A DNA stretch of 64,000 bases. Source: Aeromicrobium camelliae (GTDB lineage: Bacteria > Actinomycetota > Actinomycetes > Propionibacteriales > Nocardioidaceae). The stretch spans positions 1 through 64,000 of the forward strand of contig NZ_RQJX01000007.1 of NCBI RefSeq assembly GCF_003850045.1. The letters are read 5' to 3'. The number at the start of each line of letters is the position of its first letter. Position 1 is the stretch's first letter. The notes under the pieces were generated by a model. The model saw only the letters and a program-made list of their open reading frames with translations, ran no database searches and was not told the origin of the DNA. Of this stretch, positions 56,703 through 64,000 are shown one piece after another. Made by a program: the position numbers and the translations under genes.

Positions 56703-58733
56703 ATGGCTCGACAACTCCCTCTCGTCTCGCCCTGCTCCTCCGGCCGTCAGGCCCTCACGTGCCGCTACCGCTGCGGTGACGCGTGTGGTCACGACGCGCC
56801 CAACACCTCGGCGAACCTCTACTTCGGCGATCTCGTCCGCGAGCAGATCTCGCGGCGCGGGGTGCTGCGCGCGGGCGTCGTGCTGGGCGCCGCCGCAGCG
56901 GTGACGTCAGCCGTCGGCAGCGCTCCGGCGGCCGCATCGGCGTCACCGGCGTCGAAGGGCTCGTTCTCGCGGGGGCCCCGCGGACTGGAGTTCGAGCCGG
57001 TCGCGCCCAACACGCACGACGCGGTCACCGTCCCGCGCGGCTTCGACCAGCAGGTCGTCATGGCGTGGGGCGACCCGATCTTCCGCGACGCGCCGGCCTT
57101 CGACCCGCGGCGCCAGACCGCCGCCGCCCAGCTGCGTCAGTTCGGTTACAACTGCGACTTCCTCGGGCTTCTGCCGCTGCGGGGCGGCGAGTACCTCATG
57201 GTGGTCAATCACGAGTACACCGACGAACAGATCATGCACCCGGGCTACGACCCGGAGAACCCGACGCGCGAGCAGGTCGAGATCGGCTGGGCAGCGCATG
57301 GGCTGAGTGTCGTGGCCGTCGAGTCTCAGCGGCGCAGCGGTGCGCTGAAGCCCGTCGTCGGGCACCAGCTCAACCGGCGACTGCACACCAACACACCGTT
57401 CGAGCTCACCGGGCCCGTCGCGGGCCACCCACTCGTGCGGACGACGGCCGATCCTGAGGGCCGGACCGCGCTCGGGACCCTCAACAACTGCTCGGGCGGG
57501 TTGACGCCTTGGGGCACGTGGCTCACGGCGGAGGAGAACTTCAACCAGTACTTCGCCAACGCTGACAGCGTCACCGATCCCGTCACCGCCGCACGGCTCG
57601 CGCGCTACGGCGTCTCCGGGACGGAGACCGACCGCAAATGGGAGCGGTTCGACGATCGCTTCGATCTGGCCAAGGAGCCGAACGAGATCAACCGGTTCGG
57701 GTGGATCGTCGAGGTCGACCCGTACGACCCGGAGTCCACGCCGAAGAAGCGCACCGCGCTCGGGCGCTTCAAGCACGAGGCGGCACAGCCGCGTCTCACG
57801 TCCGACGGCCGCGTCGCGGTCTACATGGGCGACGACGAACGGTTCGACTATCTCTACAAGTTCGTCTCCGACACGCAGATGCGCAAGGGCAACAGCCGCA
57901 AGGCCCGCGAGCACAACGCACAGCTGCTCGACTCGGGCACGCTGTACGTCGCGCGTCTCACCGGTGATTCGCCGGCCGAGCAGATCGACGGCAGCGGCCG
58001 GCTGCCGCGCGACGGCGCGTTCGACGGCGCAGGGGAGTGGATTCCGCTGGTGAGCGGGACGCGCTCGCATGTCCCCGGCATGACGGCGGAGGAGGTCCTG
58101 CTGTTCACGCGGCTCGCCGCGGATCAGGTCGGCGCCACGAAGATGGACCGGCCCGAGGACGTCGAGCCGAGCCCGGTCACCGGCAAGGTCTACGTCGCGC
58201 TCACCAACAACAGCAACCGCGGCGCCGCGGGGGCTGCACGTGCCGACGAGGCGAATCCGCGCAACGCCAACAAGCACGGCCACGTGCTGGAGTTGACCGA
58301 GCGGCATGAGGATGCCGCGGCGACGCGCTTCTCCTGGAACCTGCTGCTCGTGTGCGGTGACCCGGCCAGCCCCGACACCTATTTCGGCGGCATGGACAAG
58401 CGGCACGTCTCACCGATCTCCTGCCCGGACAACCTCGCGTTCGACCCCTACGGCAATCTGTGGATCTCCACCGACGGCAACGCGCTGGGGTCGCACGACG
58501 GGCTCTTCGCGGTGGCGCTCCACGGCCGGCACCGGGGCCTGACGCAGCAGTTCCTCACCGTTCCCCGGGGTGCCGAGACCTGCGGCCCGCACATCGACCG
58601 CAGCCGGGTCATGGTGTGCGTGCAGCATCCCGGCGAGGTCGACGGAGCCACGGCGGAGGCACCCGGATCGACCTGGCCGGACGGCCCGGGGAGCATCCCG
58701 CGACCAGGCGTGGTGAGCGTCTGGCGACGCTGA
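56703..58733 (+). CDS. phoX: PhoX-family alkaline phosphatase, Tat-exported
   Basis: 676 residues. A cysteine-bearing N-region (C11, C20, C24, C28 in TCRYRCGDACGHDAPN) precedes a Tat signal ISRRGVLRAGVVLGAAAAV. The mature part is the PhoX beta-propeller (formerly DUF839): GDPIFRDAPAFDP, VNHEYTDEQIM, NNCSGGLTPWGTWLTAEENF, KHEAAQPRLTSDGRVAVYMG and NLAFDPYGNLWISTDGN. PhoX enzymes hydrolyse phosphoesters outside the cell and use iron and calcium. Monocistronic; regulation by phosphate cannot be seen. Confidence 0.93.
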   Translation: MARQLPLVSPCSSGRQALTCRYRCGDACGHDAPNTSANLYFGDLVREQISRRGVLRAGVVLGAAAAVTSAVGSAPAAASASPASKGSFSRGPRGLEFEPVAPNTHDAVTVPRGFDQQVVMAWGDPIFRDAPAFDPRRQTAAAQLRQFGYNCDFLGLLPLRGGEYLMVVNHEYTDEQIMHPGYDPENPTREQVEIGWAAHGLSVVAVESQRRSGALKPVVGHQLNRRLHTNTPFELTGPVAGHPLVRTTADPEGRTALGTLNNCSGGLTPWGTWLTAEENFNQYFANADSVTDPVTAARLARYGVSGTETDRKWERFDDRFDLAKEPNEINRFGWIVEVDPYDPESTPKKRTALGRFKHEAAQPRLTSDGRVAVYMGDDERFDYLYKFVSDTQMRKGNSRKAREHNAQLLDSGTLYVARLTGDSPAEQIDGSGRLPRDGAFDGAGEWIPLVSGTRSHVPGMTAEEVLLFTRLAADQVGATKMDRPEDVEPSPVTGKVYVALTNNSNRGAAGAARADEANPRNANKHGHVLELTERHEDAAATRFSWNLLLVCGDPASPDTYFGGMDKRHVSPISCPDNLAFDPYGNLWISTDGNALGSHDGLFAVALHGRHRGLTQQFLTVPRGAETCGPHIDRSRVMVCVQHPGEVDGATAEAPGSTWPDGPGSIPRPGVVSVWRR

Positions 58734-58767
58734 TCGGGAGGCGCATCGTCAGCTTGTGACGAAAAAC

Positions 58768-58783
58768 ATGAGAAAACCCTCAG
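58768..58783. promoter_or_regulatory. upstream operator-like dyad before FAS
   Basis: ATGAGA-N4-CCTCAG, an imperfect copy of the perfect dyad 23 bp downstream with the same 6-4-6 spacing. Confidence 0.5.
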
Positions 58784-58790
58784 GAAAAAT

Positions 58791-58806
58791 ATGAGGAAGT
58801 CCTCAT
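58791..58806. promoter_or_regulatory. perfect operator-like dyad before FAS
   Basis: ATGAGGAAGTCCTCAT, 7-bp perfect arms around AG. It covers the region where the -35 would lie for the -10 at 58816, so binding there would block transcription. Confidence 0.6.
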
Positions 58807-58815
58807 GTTCGCCCG

Positions 58816-58821
58816 TAAGAT
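58816..58821 (+). promoter_or_regulatory. -10 box of fas (leaderless)
   Basis: TAAGAT with 7 nt to ATG 58829. Confidence 0.5.
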
Positions 58822-58828
58822 GGTCGTC

Positions 58829-61800
58829 ATGACGACGCTCGACCCCACCCCCATCGTCCCCGCTTCGCGTCCGGTGCAGGCCGGCACGCGCCTCATCGAC
58901 GCCTTGCGTGACGGTACGCCGTACGCCGTGGCCTTCGCCGGTCAGGGCGGTGAGTGGCTCCCGTCGCTGTCGGACCTGGTCCGCGACTTCGCGCTCGAGT
59001 CCGAGCTCACGGCTGCGCTCGACGGCGCCGAGCGACTGGTCGCCCCGGTCGCGGGTCAGCTTGCCCGTGCCGGCGTGGAATTCGCGCCGCTCGCCTGGGT
59101 CGACGCCCTCGCGGTGGGCGAGTCCGCCGAGGACGACCAGGCGGCGGAAGTGCCGTCGGCTGAGGCGCTGCACGAGCCGGCCGCTTCGGTGCCCGGCATC
59201 GTGCTCACGCAGATCGCCGGTCTCGCGGCGCTGCGCCGTCAGGGCCTCGACCTGGAGCAGGTCCCGCCCGTCGGGGCCGTGGGGCACTCGCAGGGTCAGC
59301 TCTCCACCCGTCTGCTCGCCGGGACGGACCCGGTCACCGTGCTGGCCATCGCCCGCCTCGTCGGCGCGGCGACCCAGATCGAAGGACGCCGCCGGGGTCT
59401 GCTCGGCCGGTCGATGCTCAGCGTCAGCCAGGTCGACCCGCAGCGCGTGCGTGCGATCGTCGACGAGCTCGGCACCCGCGTCGTGTGCCGCATCCGTAAC
59501 GCCCGCCGCGCCGTCGTGCTCTCGGGTCCGCAGGCCGATCTCGACCGCGTCGCCGCGCGCCTCGAGGCCGTCGCGGCCGAGGAGAAGGCCCTGCGCGATC
59601 GCAAGGTCACGGGCGGCACGCCGTTCTCGCCCGTGCTCGAACCGCTGCCCGCGCGGGTCGCGTTCCACCACCCCGACCTCGGCGGCATCGTCGACCTCGT
59701 CGGTGAGTGGGCCGGCCGCTGCGGCATCGACGCCGCCCTCGCGCGCGACCTCGCGCAGACCGCCATCGTCGACCCCGTCGACTGGGTCGCGGAGCTGGAG
59801 TCGGTGCTGGACGCCGGCGCACAGTGGATCCTCGACCTCGGCCCCGCCGACCTCGCGTCGCGCCTCTCGGCTGCGGAGACGCGTCCCCGCGGCGCCGGTC
59901 TCGTCGCCACCACGACCCGCCGCGGCCACCGTGAACTCACTGCGGTGGGAGCGACGCCTGCTCGACCGACCCCGTGGTCGGCCCACGCGCCGCGGCTCGC
60001 CACTCTTCCGGACGGCTCGACCGTCGTCGAGACCGCCTTCACCCGACTCACCGGCAAGTCGCCCGTGCTGCTGGCCGGCATGACGCCGACCACCGTCGAC
60101 GCCAAGATCGTCGCCGCGGCGGCCAACGCCGGCTTCTGGGCCGAGCTCGCCGGTGGTGGTCAGGTCACCGAGGAGATCTTCAACGACCGGGTCGCCGAAC
60201 TCGACGAGCTCCTCGAGCCGGGCAGCACCTACCAGTTCAACTCGCTGTTCCTCGATCCCTACCTGTGGAAGCTCCAGCTGGGCCAGAAGCGTCTGGTGCA
60301 GCGCGCCCGCGCCGCCGGCGCCCCCATCGACGCGGTCATCGTGACCGCGGGTGTCCCCGAGCTCGAGGAGGCCGTCGCGCTCGTCGAGGACCTCCGTTCC
60401 GCCGGAATCGCCCACGTCGTCTTCAAGCCGGGCACCGTCGCCCAGATCCGTCAGGTCCTCGCGATCGCGCGTGAGCTGGCGCCGCTGCCGGTCATCGTGC
60501 AGATCGAGGGTGGACGCGCCGGTGGCCACCACTCGTGGGAGGACCTCGACGATCTCGTCCTCGCCACCTACGCCGACCTGCGCGCCGAGCGCAACGTCGT
60601 CGTATGCGTCGGTGGCGGTATCGGCACGCCCGAGGCCGCGGCCAGCTACCTCACCGGAGACTGGTCCCGCCGCCACGGCTTCCCCGCGATGCCGCTCGAC
60701 GGCGTCCTCGTGGGCACGGCCGCCATGGCCACGCTCGAGGCGACGACCGCGCCCGAGGTCAAGCAGCTCCTCGTCGAGACCCGCGGTACCGCCGGCTGGG
60801 TCGGCGCAGGAACCGCCGAGGGCGGCATGGCCTCCGGCCGCAGCCAGCTCGGCGCCGACATCCACGAGATCGACAACACCGCGTCGCGCACGGGCCGCCT
60901 CCTCGACGAGGTCGCCGGTGACGCGGAGGCCGTCGCGGCCCGCCGCGACGAGATCATCGCGGCGATCAACAGGACGGCCAAGCCGTACTTCGGCGACGTC
61001 CGCACGATGACGTACGCCCAGTGGTTGCGCCGCTTCGTCGAGCTGTCGGGTACCGCGGTCGACGGTTCGCCCGCCTGGCTGGACGTCACGCTCCGCGACC
61101 GGTTCCACGCCATGATCCAGCGCGCCGAGGCACGCCTCGCCCGCGAGGACCGCGGCCGCATCCGCACCCTCTTCGCCTCGGCCGACGACGTCGAGGACGG
61201 CGCTGCCGCGCTCGGCCGTCTGCTCGAGACCTACCCGCATGCCGACGAGGTCGTCCTGCACCCCGCCGACGAGGCGTTCTTCGTCGAGCAGTGCAAGCGA
61301 CCGGGCAAGCCCGTGAACTTCGTCCCGGTCATCGACGCCGACGTGCGTCGCTGGTGGCGTTCGGACTCGCTCTGGCAGGCGCACGACCCGCGCTACCGCG
61401 CCGACGAGGTCTGCATCATCCCCGGCACCGTCTCCGTCGCCGGCATCACTCGCGCCGACGAGCCCGTCGCCGAGCTGCTCCAGCGGTTCGAGGACGAGAC
61501 GATCGACGCGCTGCTCGCCGCGGGTACCGCCCCGCAGCGTGCCGAGGGTCGCCGCCGCATCGAGGCCGAGGACGCGGCCGATCCGCTCTCGCTCGTCCTC
61601 GCCGCGCCCGACGTGGTCTGGGCGGGCCGCACCGTCGGCAACCCCGTGCACCGTCTCGGCTCCGGCTGGGTTCTGACGAGCTCGACGACCGCTGAACACC
61701 CCGAGACGGGCGCCGAGCTCGTCGCGGGGGACGGGCTCGCCGAGCTGCGAGTCCCGCTGTCGGACGGTGCTCAGGTCGTGCTGCCGATCCGCGTCGGCGC

Positions 61801-64000
61801 TGCCGTCGCGCGCGGCGCCGCCCCGGTCGTGACGATCGCGGACGCGGCCGCCGCGATGAAGGCGATCGCCGCCGGTGCCGCCGGCGGTGAGGTGCCGGCG
61901 AGCGACGGTGGCGTCGCCCGGCTGAACGTCGCATGGCACCCCGATCTGCGGGCCGACCACGCCGCGGTCAGCGGCGCATCGGTCGAGCCCTCGCGTCACC
62001 CCGCTCCCGACGTCCTCGTCGGACTGGCGTGGCCGGCGGTCTTCGCCGTCATCTCCGAGGCTTCGACGGCCGACGGCCTCCCGGTCGTCGAAGGCATGCT
62101 CGACCTCGTCCACCTCGACCACTCGATCGCGCTCGGCGACCTGCCGTCCGATGAGGCCGAGCTCTCGGTCGTGGCGCGCCTGCGCGAGGTGAGCGACACG
62201 TCCTATGGCCGCGTCGTCACGGTCGACATCGACGTCACGGCGGGCGACCGCGAGGTCGCCGCGCTCACCGAGCGGTTCGCGATCCGCGGCCGCAGCACCA
62301 CCGGTGACCTCGCCGATCCGGCTCGCGCCGGCGGCGTGCTCGGTGACGACGTCCGCGACACGCCGCGCAAGAAGCGTGCCGCGGCCCGGCTCACCGCCCC
62401 GCGCGACCTCCGCGCGTTCGCTGCCGTCACCGGCGACCACAACCCGATCCACACCAGCGTCGCGGCCGCCCGCCTCGCGGGTCTCGGCGCGCCGATCGTC
62501 CACGGCATGTGGACGTCGGCCGCGGCGCAGCAGCAGGTCGTGTCGCAGACCGGCCGCCGCGTCTCGGGCTGGACCACCCGCTTCATGGCCCCGGTGCGTC
62601 CGGGCGCCGAGGTGGAGATCCGCGCCGACCGCATCGGTCTCGATGCCGGCGCCGAGGTGCTCGACGTGACGGTGCGCGCAGACGGCGAGGTCGTCATGTC
62701 GGCGACCGCTCGCCTCGATGCGCCGCGCACCGCCTACGCCTTCCCCGGCCAGGGCATCCAGAGCCAGGGCATGGGCATGGCCGGGTACCAGCGGTCCAAG
62801 GCCGCGCGGGAGATCTGGGACCGGGCCGACGCGCACACGCGTGCGGCGCTCGGGTTCTCGATTCTCACCGTCGTGCGCGACAACCCGACCGAGCTCACGG
62901 CCAACGGCGTGACGCACCGTCACCCCGACGGCGTCCTCTACCTGACGCAGTTCACCCAGGTCGCCATGGCGGTCCTCGGTGCCGCCCAGATGGCCGAGCT
63001 CCGCGAGTCGGGCGCCTTCGTCGAGGGAGCCGTCCTCGCCGGGCACTCGGTCGGTGAGTACAACGCCCTCGCCGCGGTGTCGGGTGTCATCCCGCTCGAG
63101 GCCGTCGTCGAGGTCGTGTTCCAGCGCGGCTCGGTGATGCACACGCTCGTGCCGCGTGACGCCCAGGGCCGCAGCGACTACCGCCTCGCCGCCATCCGTC
63201 CCTCGCAGATCGGTCTGGCCGACGACGAGGTCACGGCCTACGTCGAGGGCATCGCCGAGCGTTCGGGCGAGTTCCTGCAGATCGTCAACTACAACCTGCG
63301 GGGCTCGCAGTACGCGATCGCGGGCACCGTCGCCGGTCTCGAGGAGCTGGAGCGCGACATCGCCCGGCGCCGCGAGGAGTTCGGCGGCAAGGCCGCGTTC
63401 ATCCTGGTGCCCGGCATCGACGTGCCGTTCCACTCGCGCGTGCTGCACGGCGGCGTGCCGGACTTCCGCGATCGCCTCAACGAACTGCTGCCGGCCGACA
63501 TCGACCCGCAGATCCTCGCGGGACGCTACATCCCGAACCTCGTGCCGCGGCCGTTCAGCCTCGACCGCGAGTTCATCACCGAGATCGCCGACCTCGTCGA
63601 CTCGGCCCCGCTCCGTGAGGTGCTGGCCGACTTCGAGGCGTGGGCCGCGCAGCCCGGCGTCCTCTGCCGCCGCGTCCTGATCGAGCTGCTCGCGTGGCAG
63701 TTCGCGAGCCCGGTGCGCTGGATCGAGACCCAGGACCTGATGTTCACCCCGGTCGAGCAGGGCGGACTGGGCGTCGAGCGCTTCATCGAGATCGGCGTCG
63801 GCTCGGCCCCGACCGTGGCCAACCTCGCCGCATCCACGCTGAAGCTCCCCGAGACGTCCTACGGACGCGTCGAGGTGGCCAACATCGAGCGTGACTCGGC
63901 GGTCGTCTTCGGCACCGACGAGGATCAGCCCGAGGTCGCCGAGGAGGACGTGGCCGAGGCGCCGCAGGCCGAGTCGGCTCCCGCGGCTGCTCCTGCGGCC
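58829..64000 (+). CDS. fas: type I fatty acid synthase, N-terminal half (runs off the window)
   Basis: 1,724 codons are visible from ATG 58829; family members are about 3,000 residues. In order: acetyl/acyl transferase (AFAGQGGEW; nucleophile Ser154 in GHSQGQ); FMN enoyl reductase at about 400-720 (LLAGMTPTTVDAKIVAAAAN, EGGRAGGHHSWED); hotdog dehydratase (GDHNPIHTS, His1204/His1208); and malonyl/palmitoyl transferase at about 1300-1690 (AYAFPGQGIQSQG; nucleophile Ser1407 in GHSVGEY). The window ends in an Ala/Glu/Pro-rich linker, where the carrier, ketoreductase, ketosynthase and phosphopantetheinyl transferase would follow. It makes the bulk C16-C18 acyl-CoAs. ATG 58803 and 58820 in nearby sequence are not favoured given the promoter. 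Confidence 0.96.
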   Translation, partial: MTTLDPTPIVPASRPVQAGTRLIDALRDGTPYAVAFAGQGGEWLPSLSDLVRDFALESELTAALDGAERLVAPVAGQLARAGVEFAPLAWVDALAVGESAEDDQAAEVPSAEALHEPAASVPGIVLTQIAGLAALRRQGLDLEQVPPVGAVGHSQGQLSTRLLAGTDPVTVLAIARLVGAATQIEGRRRGLLGRSMLSVSQVDPQRVRAIVDELGTRVVCRIRNARRAVVLSGPQADLDRVAARLEAVAAEEKALRDRKVTGGTPFSPVLEPLPARVAFHHPDLGGIVDLVGEWAGRCGIDAALARDLAQTAIVDPVDWVAELESVLDAGAQWILDLGPADLASRLSAAETRPRGAGLVATTTRRGHRELTAVGATPARPTPWSAHAPRLATLPDGSTVVETAFTRLTGKSPVLLAGMTPTTVDAKIVAAAANAGFWAELAGGGQVTEEIFNDRVAELDELLEPGSTYQFNSLFLDPYLWKLQLGQKRLVQRARAAGAPIDAVIVTAGVPELEEAVALVEDLRSAGIAHVVFKPGTVAQIRQVLAIARELAPLPVIVQIEGGRAGGHHSWEDLDDLVLATYADLRAERNVVVCVGGGIGTPEAAASYLTGDWSRRHGFPAMPLDGVLVGTAAMATLEATTAPEVKQLLVETRGTAGWVGAGTAEGGMASGRSQLGADIHEIDNTASRTGRLLDEVAGDAEAVAARRDEIIAAINRTAKPYFGDVRTMTYAQWLRRFVELSGTAVDGSPAWLDVTLRDRFHAMIQRAEARLAREDRGRIRTLFASADDVEDGAAALGRLLETYPHADEVVLHPADEAFFVEQCKRPGKPVNFVPVIDADVRRWWRSDSLWQAHDPRYRADEVCIIPGTVSVAGITRADEPVAELLQRFEDETIDALLAAGTAPQRAEGRRRIEAEDAADPLSLVLAAPDVVWAGRTVGNPVHRLGSGWVLTSSTTAEHPETGAELVAGDGLAELRVPLSDGAQVVLPIRVGAAVARGAAPVVTIADAAAAMKAIAAGAAGGEVPASDGGVARLNVAWHPDLRADHAAVSGASVEPSRHPAPDVLVGLAWPAVFAVISEASTADGLPVVEGMLDLVHLDHSIALGDLPSDEAELSVVARLREVSDTSYGRVVTVDIDVTAGDREVAALTERFAIRGRSTTGDLADPARAGGVLGDDVRDTPRKKRAAARLTAPRDLRAFAAVTGDHNPIHTSVAAARLAGLGAPIVHGMWTSAAAQQQVVSQTGRRVSGWTTRFMAPVRPGAEVEIRADRIGLDAGAEVLDVTVRADGEVVMSATARLDAPRTAYAFPGQGIQSQGMGMAGYQRSKAAREIWDRADAHTRAALGFSILTVVRDNPTELTANGVTHRHPDGVLYLTQFTQVAMAVLGAAQMAELRESGAFVEGAVLAGHSVGEYNALAAVSGVIPLEAVVEVVFQRGSVMHTLVPRDAQGRSDYRLAAIRPSQIGLADDEVTAYVEGIAERSGEFLQIVNYNLRGSQYAIAGTVAGLEELERDIARRREEFGGKAAFILVPGIDVPFHSRVLHGGVPDFRDRLNELLPADIDPQILAGRYIPNLVPRPFSLDREFITEIADLVDSAPLREVLADFEAWAAQPGVLCRRVLIELLAWQFASPVRWIETQDLMFTPVEQGGLGVERFIEIGVGSAPTVANLAASTLKLPETSYGRVEVANIERDSAVVFGTDEDQPEVAEEDVAEAPQAESAPAAAPAA

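Noticed and set aside
58448-63448. A 1,666-codon open frame on the minus strand opposite PhoX and FAS
   Set aside because: It is the antisense shadow of a high-GC coding region. It has low-complexity Arg/Asp/Gly/His-rich sequence and no recognisable domain, and the plus strand encodes conserved FAS domains throughout.

Overview
This is a contiguous stretch of a high-GC actinobacterial chromosome. The main taxonomic cues are a WhiB2-type regulator, a type I fatty acid synthase, a monomeric isocitrate dehydrogenase, a menaquinone-type succinate dehydrogenase, malate:quinone oxidoreductase, DUF222/HNH (REP13E12-like) sequences and many leaderless start codons with a -10 box 6-7 nt upstream. A Nocardioidaceae-like member of the Propionibacteriales is the best guess; genus is not resolved.

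Layout. 1-328: the 5' end of a DUF222/HNH gene leaving the window, plus dispersed repeats. 329-7390: guaA, a gamma-glutamyltransferase-like gene with an in-frame TGA, a PspC envelope-stress cluster (three-gene operon facing a PspC-fused histidine kinase and its LuxR-type regulator), and a GntR regulator. 7441-12067: PcrA helicase, an MFS transporter, and a secreted lipase broken by a one-base insertion. 12157-15839: sulfate ABC transporter cysP-cysT-cysW-cysA with overlapping genes. 16002-20868: icd, then an AbiEi/DUF559 gene framed by two related long palindromes, then a drug-efflux MFS. 20912-25528: galK-pheA-GNAT operon divergent from trpS and a 2H phosphoesterase. 25533-33882: LysR regulator, sdhCAB, a lipoprotein, mqo and an acyl-CoA dehydrogenase.

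33905-46377 resembles, from memory, the mycobacterial whiB2 region: three LCP cell-wall ligases, a TIGR03089 protein, WhiB, a large membrane glycosyltransferase, a DUF5719-like protein, a zincin-fold protein, DUF3499, phosphomannomutase and Trm112. Between the DUF5719-like and zincin-fold genes lies a 650-bp insertion bounded by a 22-bp exact direct repeat; it contains a wrecked HNH endonuclease gene and several copies of a dispersed repeat.

46432-51445: two coupled dynamin-like GTPases and EttA. 51560-52716: MarR regulator divergent from a YceI protein. 52784-56625: TetR regulator and a beta-oxidation cluster (LCAD-like dehydrogenase, thiolase, SDR). 56703-64000: Tat-exported PhoX phosphatase and the first 1,724 codons of type I FAS, whose promoter carries two tandem operator-like dyads.

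Most genes are conserved housekeeping or envelope genes. The most unusual signals are the direct-repeat-bounded insertion, the tandem dyads before FAS, the long palindromes at gene ends, and two otherwise intact genes each broken by one lesion. No tRNA, rRNA, CRISPR array or integrase was seen.
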